Of a stretch of DNA of 64,000 nucleotides, positions 24,359-32,488 are shown in pieces. The DNA comes from Bog-473 sp963836605 (GTDB lineage: Bacteria; Actinomycetota; Acidimicrobiia; Acidimicrobiales; RAAP-2). The translations under genes were made by a program, and so were the position numbers. The stretch is taken from contig CAWIKB010000009.1 of NCBI GenBank assembly GCA_963836605.1, forward strand, positions 310,001 to 374,000, in the 5' to 3' direction. Each line of letters opens with the position of its first letter. Position 1 is the stretch's first letter. The notes under the pieces were generated by a model. That model saw only the letters and a program-made list of their open reading frames with translations, did no database searches and was not told the DNA's origin.

Positions 24359-26362
24359 ATGGAGCAACTTCTCGGCTTCGCGATGCCCGGCATCCCCTAT
24401 GGATGCACGTACGCCATCGTGGCGGTGAGCCTGGTCCTGACCTACCAGGCGACCGGCGTCTTCAATTTCGCCTTCGGGGCCCAGGCTTTCGCGGCGGCGT
24501 TCGTGTTCACGCTGCTGACCGAGTACCACAACGTGCCGGGCTTTCTGGCCTTCCTCATCTCGGTGGTGGTCATGTCGCCGCTGATCGGCCTGGCCTTCGA
24601 CCGGCTTATCTTCCGCCACGTCCCGAACTCGAACACAACGGCGAAGCTGGTCTGTTCCATCAGCCTGCTGGTCGGGATACCTTCGATCCTCCCGGTGATC
24701 TTCGGCAACCAGAACCTGGACGACACGGCCACAATCTTCCCCTTCTTCAATCCCAACGTGGTCTATTTCACCGTGTTCGGCACGCCGATAAACGGCATCT
24801 ACCTGGCCACCGTCACCGTCACCGCCGTGGTGTTGGTCGTGCTCACCTTTCTCCTCCGCTTCACCAACCTGGGTCTGCAGATGCGAGCGGCTGTGGAGAG
24901 CCGTCGCCTGGTGCAGCTCGACGGGGTGAACGCGGGTGGGGTGGTCACGGTGGCCTGGGTCATCTCGAGCTTCATGGCCGGCCTGGCCGGTGTCCTGCTG
25001 GCCCCCATTTTCGGGTCGTTTCAGTCGGATTCGTACGCGACACTCATGGTGGCAGCCATCGCGGCGGCGGCCTGGGGTCTCCTGCGTTCGATCCCCATCG
25101 CCACCGGTGTCGGGATCCTCATCGGCGTGGTCAGCACGACGCTTCAGGGCTACCTGCCCACGGGAAGCCTGCTCTACTCGGCCGTGCTGCCCTCCCTGCC
25201 CTTCTTCGTGCTCGTCGCCGCCCTTTTGATCCTGCCCGGCATGCGGGCGCTCGACACCAGCCGGGATCCGCTGGCCACGGTCGACCCACCGCTGCCCCCG
25301 ACCGCGGCGGCTTCGAGAGCGCCCAACATGGACCGGATCATCCGGATGGCGTGGTGGGTGCTCTTGGCGGGGTTCATCGTCTCCATGCTCACCTGGATTC
25401 CGAACACGTGGACAGGCGTCTTCAATTCCGGGCTGGCCCTGTCCACCGTGTTCCTGTCCATCACACTCATCACCGGCATGGCCGGCCAGCTCTCGTTGTG
25501 CCAGGCCACCTTGGCCGGCGTCGGTGCCTTCACGGCGGCGCAACTGGCCATCCACCTGGGATTGAACATGTTGGTCGGCGGGCTGGTGGGATGCGCACTG
25601 GCCGCTGTGGTGGCGGTGGTACTGGCGCTGCTCTCGCTGCGGCTGCGCGGGCTCGGGCTGGCCCTGATGACCCTGGCGGCCGCCCTGCTCTTCGACAACA
25701 CCTTCTTCAATGCCGTCTCCATCACGGGCGGGGCCCAGGGCTTGAGCCTGCAGGCCAAGTGGCTGGGCACGAGTGCCTTCTTCAACTTCGACGGGCATGC
25801 GCTCTTCATCCTGAGCATCAGCGTCCTGGCCGTGTGCGTGGTGGTCGTCCTGCAAGTGCGCAAGGGCACGGTGGGGCGCAATCTGGCCGCTATGAGAGGC
25901 AGTGAGACCGCGGCGGCCGGGCTCGGGATCAACCTGACCTGGCAGCGCATCACCGTGTTCGCCCTGTCCGGGGCCATCGCCGGCCTGGGGGGCGTCCTGG
26001 TCACGATTCAGCAACAAGTGGTGAACGCGTCGGTGTGGAACTACCAGTTCTCGCTCATCTTCGTCGTGCTCGTGGTCACCACCGGGGTGGCGACGGTGGA
26101 GGGGGCCATCCAGGCCGGCATCGGCTTCGTGGTGATCGAGCAGATCCTGACCTACCTGCCGGCCCGCGCCGGCGGTACCAGCCTGACCATCGTCCTCTTC
26201 GCCTTCGGGGCTCTCCAGTACGCCAAGCACCCCGAAGGCGTGCTCGAATTCCAGAAGCGCAAGGGGACGCAGCGCTTCGAGCGCCTGTTCTTCAGCCGTG
26301 GCAAGAGCGGAGGCGAGGACAAGGTCGGGCCAGCGGTCTCGCCTTCGGGGATCAATGGCTAG
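24359..26362 (+). CDS. Branched-chain-type ABC permease, LivH-LivM fusion
   Basis: A 667-residue protein containing both permease subunits of a Liv-type importer in one chain. The N half (about 1-295, starting GIPYGCTYAIVAVSLVLTYQ) is LivH-like with about eight membrane helices; a short linker follows; the C half (about 320-640, with GLALMTLAAALLFDN and AGLGGVLVTIQQ) is LivM-like. The cytoplasmic EAA-type loop AMRGSETAAAGLGIN is present in the C half. The gene overlaps the downstream ATPase by 8 bp (ATGGCTAG), so they are translated together. Confidence 0.92.
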   Translation: MEQLLGFAMPGIPYGCTYAIVAVSLVLTYQATGVFNFAFGAQAFAAAFVFTLLTEYHNVPGFLAFLISVVVMSPLIGLAFDRLIFRHVPNSNTTAKLVCSISLLVGIPSILPVIFGNQNLDDTATIFPFFNPNVVYFTVFGTPINGIYLATVTVTAVVLVVLTFLLRFTNLGLQMRAAVESRRLVQLDGVNAGGVVTVAWVISSFMAGLAGVLLAPIFGSFQSDSYATLMVAAIAAAAWGLLRSIPIATGVGILIGVVSTTLQGYLPTGSLLYSAVLPSLPFFVLVAALLILPGMRALDTSRDPLATVDPPLPPTAAASRAPNMDRIIRMAWWVLLAGFIVSMLTWIPNTWTGVFNSGLALSTVFLSITLITGMAGQLSLCQATLAGVGAFTAAQLAIHLGLNMLVGGLVGCALAAVVAVVLALLSLRLRGLGLALMTLAAALLFDNTFFNAVSITGGAQGLSLQAKWLGTSAFFNFDGHALFILSISVLAVCVVVVLQVRKGTVGRNLAAMRGSETAAAGLGINLTWQRITVFALSGAIAGLGGVLVTIQQQVVNASVWNYQFSLIFVVLVVTTGVATVEGAIQAGIGFVVIEQILTYLPARAGGTSLTIVLFAFGALQYAKHPEGVLEFQKRKGTQRFERLFFSRGKSGGEDKVGPAVSPSGING

Positions 26363-27131
26363 CGCACCCCCCCTCCTCTCGATGCGTGGCGTCTTCAAGT
26401 CGTTCGGCGGGGTCACCGCCGTGCACGAGGTCTCCTTCGACGTAGACGCGGGCGAAAGCGTGGGGCTCGTCGGGCCGAACGGGGCGGGGAAGACGACGCT
26501 CTTCAATTGCGTATGCGGGCAGTTGCGCAACGAGCGGGGCGAGATCTCCTTCGAGGGTCGTTCCCTCGAGGGCCTGCCCACCTATAAGCGAGCGCGCCTC
26601 GGCATCGGGCGGACCTACCAGAAGGTCGAAGTCTTCACGGACATGACCGTGCGCGATCACCTGCTGGTGGCGGAGAGGGCCCGGCGGGGCAATGGACGGC
26701 TGTGGAAGGACATGCTCAACATGTCGGCACCCACCACCGAGGAAATGGCGAAGGTGGATGCGACCCTGGACCTGGTGGGCATCTCCGAACTGGCCGACGT
26801 GCCGGTCAACGCCCTCGGCCTGGGACACTGCCGCTTGGTGGAGCTGGCCCGGGCCTTGGCCGCCGAGCCCAAGATCCTCCTGGCCGACGAGCCCTCTTCG
26901 GGGCTGGACCTCCATGAGACCGCCGAGGTGGCCACCGTCCTCCGCACCGTGCAGCGCGAACGCGGTACCGCCGTCTTCCTGGTCGAGCACGACCTGGCCA
27001 TGGTCGGCGACGTGGTCGACCGCACCGTAGTGATGGATCTGGGTTCGATGTTGGCCGAGGGAACCTTCGACGAGGTCATGGCCGACCCGGCGGTCCGGCA
27101 GGCCTATCTCGGGCAATCGGGGGCGGCGTGA
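26355..27131 (+). CDS. ABC ATP-binding protein, LivG type
   Basis: A 258-residue ATPase of the Liv importer. Walker A is GPNGAGKTT, the Q-loop region is GRTYQKVEVF, and Walker B ILLADEPSSGLD is followed by an H-loop in LVEHD. The signature reads LGLGHCRLVELARAL instead of LSGGQ; LivG proteins often deviate here (commonly LPYGQQR), so it is probably functional. The start ATG lies inside the end of the permease gene. The end overlaps the next ATPase by 4 bp (GTGA). Confidence 0.92.
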   Translation: MASAPPLLSMRGVFKSFGGVTAVHEVSFDVDAGESVGLVGPNGAGKTTLFNCVCGQLRNERGEISFEGRSLEGLPTYKRARLGIGRTYQKVEVFTDMTVRDHLLVAERARRGNGRLWKDMLNMSAPTTEEMAKVDATLDLVGISELADVPVNALGLGHCRLVELARALAAEPKILLADEPSSGLDLHETAEVATVLRTVQRERGTAVFLVEHDLAMVGDVVDRTVVMDLGSMLAEGTFDEVMADPAVRQAYLGQSGAA

Positions 27132-27913
27132 CGCTGACCACCACCGCGGGCGGGACCGACGTGCTCGTCGTCGACGACGTCTGTGCCGGCTACGGCCCGT
27201 ACCGCGCCCTGTTCAATGTCTCCTTCTCCGTGCCGGCCGGGGGGATCGTCGCCCTGGTCGGGTCCAACGGGGCCGGGAAGTCGACCGTGGCGCGGACGAT
27301 CACCGGCCTGGTGACGGCCACGTCGGGGACCGTTTCCCTGGCCGGACGCGACATCACCACCATGGCGACGTACCGCATCGCCCGACTGGGCCTGGCCCAT
27401 GTGGTGGAGGGGAGAGGCATCTTCTCGAGCCTCACCGTCGAGGAGAACCTGACGCTGGCCTTCCGGCAACGCGCCGGCCGCAAGCTGCTGGCCGAGAACC
27501 TCGAGCGGGCCTACGCCGCGTTCACGATTCTGGGGGAACGCCGCAAGCAGATGGCCGGCACGCTCTCGGGGGGCCAGCAGCGGCTGCTGTCCCTGGCCAA
27601 AGTGCTGGTCGTGCCGCCCCAGGTCCTGGTGGCCGACGAACTCTCCCTCGGGTTGGCGCCCGTCGTCGTCGATGCCGTGTACGACGGTCTGACCGAGATC
27701 AACCGGAACGGCACCGCCCTGGTGGTGGTCGAGCAGCAGGTGGGACGGGTGCTGAGCCTGGCCAGCCGCGCCGTCGTCCTCGACCGGGGATCGGTGGCCT
27801 ATGAGGGTGATCCCGACGGGGCCAGCAGAGCCGTCGAAGCCCTCATGGCCCGCCGCGAAGCCGCCGTGGCCCAGGACGTGGGCCCGAACACGGATTTCCC
27901 GCCGGCGCCCTAG
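27128..27913 (+). CDS. ABC ATP-binding protein, LivF type
   Basis: A 261-residue second ATPase of the importer. Walker A is GSNGAGKST, the family-typical HVVEGRGIFSSLTVEENL follows, the signature is LSGGQQRLLSLAK, and Walker B is VLVADELSLGLAP. The last position of Walker B is E as expected for catalysis. It starts at a GTG overlapping the LivG stop by 4 bp. With the binding protein and fused permease this completes a Liv-type importer of unknown substrate, and a thiolase follows 45 bp downstream, hinting that the imported compound is degraded through CoA thioesters. Confidence 0.92.
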   Translation: MTLTTTAGGTDVLVVDDVCAGYGPYRALFNVSFSVPAGGIVALVGSNGAGKSTVARTITGLVTATSGTVSLAGRDITTMATYRIARLGLAHVVEGRGIFSSLTVEENLTLAFRQRAGRKLLAENLERAYAAFTILGERRKQMAGTLSGGQQRLLSLAKVLVVPPQVLVADELSLGLAPVVVDAVYDGLTEINRNGTALVVVEQQVGRVLSLASRAVVLDRGSVAYEGDPDGASRAVEALMARREAAVAQDVGPNTDFPPAP

Positions 27914-27958
27914 CCGGGCGACCTCGAAGATCACCTCGAACATCAAGGAGACGACAGC

Positions 27959-29140
27959 ATGCGTGAGCCGGTCATTGTGGACGTGGTGCGGACGACATTC
28001 GGCAAACGGGGCGGGGCGCTGGCGAACTGGCACCCGGCCGATCTGCTGGGCTTCGCCCTGCGGTCGCTGGTCGAGCGCAGCGGCATCGATCCCGAGCGCG
28101 TCGATGACGTGATCGGCGGGTGTGTCAGCCAGGTGGGCGAGCAGAGCACGAACCTGGCCCGCAACGCCTGGGTCGCCGCCGGCCTCCCCCAATCCGTCCC
28201 GGCCACCACCGTGGACCGCCAGTGCGGTTCCTCGCAACAAGCCGTGCACTTCGGCGCGGCCGGCATCGCGGCCGGTCACTACGACCTGGTGGTGGCCTGC
28301 GGCGCCGAGGTCATGAGCCGGGTCGGCCTGGGAACCAATGCCCGAGGCGGGACCGGGCCGTTCCCGCCGTCCTTCATGGAACACGTCGACGGCCGGCTCT
28401 GGACCCAGTTCCGGGTCAGCCAGGTGCTGGCCGACCGTTACGGCATCAGCCGGCAGGAGATGGATGCCTACGCGCTCGAGTCACACCGGCGGGCGGCCGA
28501 GAACTGGGACAACGGCCACTTCGAGAACGAGGCGATCGCGGTGCCGATCAAGGCGGAGGACGGGACGCTCACCGGTGCCTTCCTCCGCAGCGACGAGGGC
28601 ATCCGTCGCTCCTCCAGCCTCGAGAAACTGGCCGCCCTCCCGCCGGCCCAGGACTGGGAGCCCGACACGGCGCCCGCCATCACGGCCGGCAATTCGTCCC
28701 AGACCACCGACGGGGCGGCGGCCATGCTCATCGCCGAGCGCTCGGTGGCCGAGTCGCTGGGCCTGCCCATCCGGGCTCGCTTCGCCCATTTCGCCGTGGC
28801 GGCCGACGACGCCGCCGTCGTGCTGTCGGCCCCGGTCCCGGCCACCCAGAAACTGCTTGATCGCTCCGGCATGAAGGTGGACGAATTCGACGCGGTGGAG
28901 TGCAATGAGGCCTTCGCCGCCATCGCGCTCATGTGGCGCACGGCCTTCGACTACGACCCGGCCCGACTCAACCCTCGTGGCGGTGCCATCGCCATCGGCC
29001 ACCCCCTGGGGGCGAGCGGCGTGCGCTTGATGGGGACCCTGCTCAATCATCTCGAAGCGACCGGGGGCCGCTTCGGCTTCCAGACCATGTGCGAGGGCGG
29101 CGGGCAGGCCAACGCCACGGTCATCGAGCGCCTGCGTTGA
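27959..29140 (+). CDS. Acetyl-CoA acyltransferase (thiolase, FadA type)
   Basis: A 393-residue thiolase with the complete active site: nucleophile C89 in DRQCGSSQQA, H348 in IGHPLGASG and C378 in MCEGGGQAN. It performs the last step of a beta-oxidation turn, thiolytic cleavage of 3-ketoacyl-CoA. The sequence around C89 and FEVMSRV-like GAEVMSRVGLG resembles FadA5/FadA6-type enzymes of actinobacteria. AAGGAGA precedes the ATG. It is the last gene of the importer run and is followed by a very strong hairpin (29174-29213). Confidence 0.94.
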   Translation: MREPVIVDVVRTTFGKRGGALANWHPADLLGFALRSLVERSGIDPERVDDVIGGCVSQVGEQSTNLARNAWVAAGLPQSVPATTVDRQCGSSQQAVHFGAAGIAAGHYDLVVACGAEVMSRVGLGTNARGGTGPFPPSFMEHVDGRLWTQFRVSQVLADRYGISRQEMDAYALESHRRAAENWDNGHFENEAIAVPIKAEDGTLTGAFLRSDEGIRRSSSLEKLAALPPAQDWEPDTAPAITAGNSSQTTDGAAAMLIAERSVAESLGLPIRARFAHFAVAADDAAVVLSAPVPATQKLLDRSGMKVDEFDAVECNEAFAAIALMWRTAFDYDPARLNPRGGAIAIGHPLGASGVRLMGTLLNHLEATGGRFGFQTMCEGGGQANATVIERLR

Positions 29141-29173
29141 TCGACCCGCCGGTCCGCTCACCAAGGCCGGCCG

Positions 29174-29213
29174 CTCCGGTGCCGGCCGGGGTGCCCCCCG
29201 GCCGGCACCGGAG
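29174..29213 (+). terminator. 18-bp perfect hairpin after the thiolase
   Basis: Bases 29174-29191 are perfectly complementary to 29196-29213, an 18-bp GC-rich stem closed by the tetraloop TGCC. It begins 34 bases past the thiolase stop and before the next plus-strand gene. There is no U run; it is the strongest hairpin I see in the window and a likely operon terminator. Confidence 0.85.
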
Positions 29214-29260
29214 AGTGGAATACTGCGGGCACGATGCCGTCGGAACGCACCTAGAGGACC

Positions 29261-29668
29261 ATGCCCGATCTCTTCATCCTCGTTCTGGTCATGGCCGTGG
29301 CCAGCCTGGCCATTCTCGGCCTGCACATCCGGAGCGAGCAGGCAAGGTCGAAGAGTTCCTCCTCTGAGTCGTTCGTCGGGGGAGGGACCTGGTGCCCGCG
29401 CCGCGAAGCGGCGAGCCGGGTCAGGTGGCCGCTCGTGCGCTTGGACATAGGGGATTCGGGCGTCATGGTCGGCCCCACTTCACGCTGGTTGCGATGGGCC
29501 GTTCCTCACGTCGAGATGCTGTGGTGTGACATCACTTCAGCCGAGAGCCGTCCCACCGGAGTCCGTTTCAACCTGAAGGGCGCCAATAGCCCGGCCCTGC
29601 TGTTCCAGTTGCATCGGGACGCCGTGCTGGCCGCCCTCAGGCGACGCCCGGTCGACCTGCGCGCCTGA
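29261..29668 (+). CDS. Hypothetical single-span membrane protein
   Basis: A 135-residue protein I do not recognise. One hydrophobic N-terminal helix (about residues 3-21) is followed by a polar linker and a compact domain of about 70 residues: DIGDSGVMVGP, then VEMLWCDITSAE and FQLHRDAVLAALRRRP. The strand-rich pattern with a closing helix resembles small bacterial PH-like domains, but this is only an impression. ORF quality and codon use look like a real gene. A preceding AGAGGACC gives a plausible ribosome site. Confidence 0.65.
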   Translation: MPDLFILVLVMAVASLAILGLHIRSEQARSKSSSSESFVGGGTWCPRREAASRVRWPLVRLDIGDSGVMVGPTSRWLRWAVPHVEMLWCDITSAESRPTGVRFNLKGANSPALLFQLHRDAVLAALRRRPVDLRA

Positions 29669-29701
29669 TCATCCCGGCGTCTCATCCCGGCGTCTCATCC
29701 C
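29669..29701. repeat. 13-bp tandem repeat between two convergent stop codons
   Basis: TCATCCCGGCGTC at 29669-29681 and 29682-29694, with a partial third copy from 29695. It starts right after the plus-strand stop (29666-29668); the TCA opening the third copy is the stop of the minus-strand DUF3817 gene. Confidence 0.75.
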
Positions 29702-30084
29702 GAGGTCGAGGCTTCGTTCTCCGTGGCTTCGTCCTCGAGAGCGCGGGCGGCCAGCACGTTCGCCACACGCTTGGCCACGCTGCGCTCGACCACGAAGGCC
29801 AGGAAGGGCACGAAGCCTGCGCCGATCATGGCGGCCATCTGCAACAGCGTGAAGCGGGCCCGGAGGGCCAGGTCGAGGGCGGCCACGAGATAGACGATGT
29901 AGAGGAACCCGTGCACCGGTCCCACGATGTGGGCCACCTGGGGCAGGCCGGCGGCGTACTGGAGCGGGACACCGACGAAGACCAGAATGATGAGCCCAGC
30001 GCCCACGATGTACGCCATCACCTTGTACCGCTCGAGCGCACCCTGGATCCCCCGGGTGGTCAGGCGGGACCAGAGGCCGCTCAC
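29695..30084 (-). CDS. DUF3817-type integral membrane protein
   Basis: A 129-residue protein with three membrane helices (about residues 22-42, 55-76 and 80-102), matching the DUF3817 family: ERYKVMAYIVGAGLIILV, then HIVGPVHGFLYIVYLVAALDLALR and MAAMIGAGFVPFLAFVVER. The function is unknown. It starts at a GTG overlapping the upstream gene by 4 bp (GTGA), so it is the second gene of a two-gene operon. Confidence 0.8.
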   Translation of the reverse strand: MSGLWSRLTTRGIQGALERYKVMAYIVGAGLIILVFVGVPLQYAAGLPQVAHIVGPVHGFLYIVYLVAALDLALRARFTLLQMAAMIGAGFVPFLAFVVERSVAKRVANVLAARALEDEATENEASTSG

Positions 30085-30557
30085 GAGGCCTGGCCCCGGC
30101 GCACCACGGTGGTCTCCCGGTGCCGCCACGTCTTGGGGCCCTGCGACGAAAGGCCGGCCAGCCGGGTGTTGTAGGCGGCCAGCTCCGGATCCTCCCCGGC
30201 GACGGGGGCCGGTGGGGCGGAGGGTCGTGCCGCCGCCACCGCGATCGGCGGATCGGCCGCCTCGGGTGGCCGCCGGTTGCGCATGCCCCTCAGCCCGACG
30301 GCGTCGTAGTCGGTGTGGATCAGCATCCACCAGAAGTACACGCCGAGAAGGGCGAAGAGGGGCCATTCGATGGCATAGAGGTAGCTCAGCCCGTTGCCGT
30401 CGGTGGCCCGGGTGATCTGCCACCAGGCGGCGGCGGCGCAACCGGGAACGAAGAGCAGGACGGCGGCATGCAGGGAGAGGGCCCTCCCGGACAACCATCG
30501 TTCACGCACAGCCTTGATGCTACCGGGCACCGATCGGTCGAAGAAGTCGGCGCTCAC
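30081..30557 (-). CDS. Hypothetical membrane protein, partner of DUF3817 protein
   Basis: About 158 residues from GTG 30557; longer starts up to 30695 are possible. Two membrane helices (ALSLHAAVLLFVPGCAAAAWW and LYAIEWPLFALLGVYFWWML) are followed by a polar, Pro/Ala-rich tail. This arrangement upstream of a DUF3817 gene is familiar in actinobacteria, but no function is known to me. The start is uncertain because no good ribosome site is visible. Confidence 0.65.
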   Translation of the reverse strand: MSADFFDRSVPGSIKAVRERWLSGRALSLHAAVLLFVPGCAAAAWWQITRATDGNGLSYLYAIEWPLFALLGVYFWWMLIHTDYDAVGLRGMRNRRPPEAADPPIAVAAARPSAPPAPVAGEDPELAAYNTRLAGLSSQGPKTWRHRETTVVRRGQAS

Positions 30558-30791
30558 CTGGGGTGACGCCGCGCGGTCGTGCGCGGGAGGTCCGCCCGGC
30601 CCCGGTGGTCCCGATCGCTGGCGCCGGCCCGGACACCGCGAGCACCTGTCGGTTGGTTGTGAGGCAATTCGGGCATTGATGGGTGATGCCGCCATCGACC
30701 AGGGTAGGGGAGGGAGGGTCCCGCACCCCCTTCGACCGCCTGGTGGCCCGCGCCGTCACCACGACCCTGACCGTGTAGAACGTCGGGCGCT

Positions 30792-31562
30792 GTGAAGGTC
30801 TCCATTCGCCAGATCCTGGCCTCGGCCGCCGGAGCCGTGGTCGCCGCCACGATCGCTTCCTTTTTCGGGGTCAGCGGCACCATTGTCGGTGTGGCCATCG
30901 GCTCCATGGCCGCCACCATCGGTACCGCACTGGTGGCACATTCGCTCGATCGGACCCATCACGCCGTGGTGCAAGCGGCGGTGCGGGCCCCAGAATCAAG
31001 CCTGCTCCGCCGGATCGGCGGTACCACTGCGGAAGGGGCCGTCACCGAGACCGTGCCCGAAGCGGCCACCCCGGTGACCGAACAGACGGCGTCGAGTCGG
31101 GCCCGGGAAGGGGGGAGACTGGTGACGGGGATCACGTCGCCCGGCCCGGCCACCGCGGCGTTGCCCAGGACGTCGACACCCGTGGACACACCATGGCGAC
31201 TCAACTGGCGTTTGTTGGCCGTGACCGCCGTCATCGTCTTCGTCGTCGCTCTCGGGGTCATCACGGTCTTCGAGCTCATCAGCGGACGACCCCTGTCCAA
31301 TCTCGTCGGCGGCCAGGGCAGTGGCCTCTCAATCCTCGGCGGGACCAACGGGACGACCACCACCACCGTGCCACCGACGACCACCACCACCACCACCACG
31401 ACGGTCCCCCGCGCCACCACGACGACGACCACGCCCCGCGCCACGACGTCGACCACCGGTGTGACGACCACCAGTCCCACCTCCACCACGGTGCCCGTGA
31501 CCTCGACCAGCCTGCCGGCGGCCACCTCGAAAAACGCGACCACCACGACCAGGCCCGGTTGA
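30792..31562 (+). CDS. Membrane protein with threonine-rich extracellular tail
   Basis: A 256-residue protein from GTG 30792. A glycine/alanine-rich hydrophobic N-terminal region (about residues 8-50), a polar linker, a second helix (LLAVTAVIVFVVALGVITVF, about 140-160), then about 80 residues that are mostly Thr with Pro, Val and Ser. The tail is encoded by ACC/ACG runs and looks like an O-glycosylated or wall-spanning stalk. Thr-rich tails of this kind are common in Acidimicrobiia. Function unknown. Confidence 0.7.
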   Translation: MKVSIRQILASAAGAVVAATIASFFGVSGTIVGVAIGSMAATIGTALVAHSLDRTHHAVVQAAVRAPESSLLRRIGGTTAEGAVTETVPEAATPVTEQTASSRAREGGRLVTGITSPGPATAALPRTSTPVDTPWRLNWRLLAVTAVIVFVVALGVITVFELISGRPLSNLVGGQGSGLSILGGTNGTTTTTVPPTTTTTTTTTVPRATTTTTTPRATTSTTGVTTTSPTSTTVPVTSTSLPAATSKNATTTTRPG

Positions 31563-31638
31563 GCGGGCGCGTACCGGAAGGGCGTACCGGCCCGTTCTGC
31601 CGGCAGTTGTCTACCGCGGCCCTGCCTACCGACCCTGC

Positions 31639-32469
31639 CTACCAGCCCTTGAAGGAGGAGGGGCGCCGCTCCACGAAGCTGGCGACGCCCTCCTTGGAGT
31701 CCTCGGTACGGGTGATCAGTTCCTGGGCCATGGCCTCGTCCTGGAACGACGTGGCCCGATCGACATCGAGGGCGCGGTTGGTCAGCCACTTGGCCATGCC
31801 GATGGCCTTGGTCGGGCCGCCGGCCAGGCGCGTGGCCAGTCCGTGCACCGTCGCTTCGAGCTCGGCCCGGGGCACCACCCGATTGACCAGGCCGAGACGG
31901 TAGGCCTCAGCGGCGGGAACATCGTCACCGAAGAAGAACAGCTCTTTGGCCCGCTGGATCCCGACCAGCCGGGTGAGCAACCAGGCGCCGCCGGCGTCGG
32001 GAGCGATGCCCCGCCGGATGAAGACCTCGATGAACTTCGATTCCTCGGCGGCCACCACGAGGTCACAGGCCAGGGCCAGGTGCATGCCCCCACCGGCGGC
32101 GGTGCCGTTCACGCCGGCGATGACCGGCTTCTCGCAGTCGATGATGGAGCCCACGAGACGCTGCCACCCGTCCCGGATCATCCGGGCCCCGTCGCCCATG
32201 ACCCCTTCGGGAGCATCCTCGGGCTTGGGCCGGGGAGCGGCCCGCCCACCTCGGAGATCGGCCCCGGTGCAGAAGGCCCGCTCGCCGGCGGCCGTGATCA
32301 CCACCACCCGCACGAAGAGGTCCGACGAGGCGTCATGGACCCACTCGCTGATCTGGTCCCGCATGGCCCCGGTCATGGCATTGCCGGCGTCTGGCCGGTT
32401 GAGGGTGATCCAGGCGATGCCATCTACGATCCGCCGGGTGACGTCGTCGCCGGCTGGGCTCTCACTCAT
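31639..32469 (-). CDS. Enoyl-CoA hydratase/isomerase family protein
   Basis: A 276-residue crotonase-fold protein. ITAAGERAFCTGADL and VNGTAAGGGMHLALACDLVVA carry the two peptide NH groups of the oxyanion hole, and EESKFIEVFIRRGIAPDAGG covers the second catalytic segment; the usual Glu pair positions are partly replaced, so hydratase versus isomerase cannot be decided. GAGGAG precedes the ATG (32469). It begins 19 bp after the stop of the ADP-forming acyl-CoA synthetase, forming an operon. Confidence 0.9.
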   Translation of the reverse strand: MSESPAGDDVTRRIVDGIAWITLNRPDAGNAMTGAMRDQISEWVHDASSDLFVRVVVITAAGERAFCTGADLRGGRAAPRPKPEDAPEGVMGDGARMIRDGWQRLVGSIIDCEKPVIAGVNGTAAGGGMHLALACDLVVAAEESKFIEVFIRRGIAPDAGGAWLLTRLVGIQRAKELFFFGDDVPAAEAYRLGLVNRVVPRAELEATVHGLATRLAGGPTKAIGMAKWLTNRALDVDRATSFQDEAMAQELITRTEDSKEGVASFVERRPSSFKGW

Positions 32470-32488
32470 CGGGGCTCCTCGGGTTGGG

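Noticed and set aside
23603..26581. A 992-codon open frame on the minus strand opposite the substrate-binding protein and permease genes
   Set aside because: Its protein is low-complexity (runs of H, G, D, R, Q) and follows the codon pattern of the opposite strand. The plus-strand genes have clear motifs, ribosome sites and overlaps, so this is a GC-rich shadow.
30520..30762. An 80-codon minus-strand frame with a CPNC motif
   Set aside because: Only one Cys pair, no second pair for a zinc ribbon, and the rest is basic and Pro-rich. It overlaps the start of the better supported membrane protein gene.
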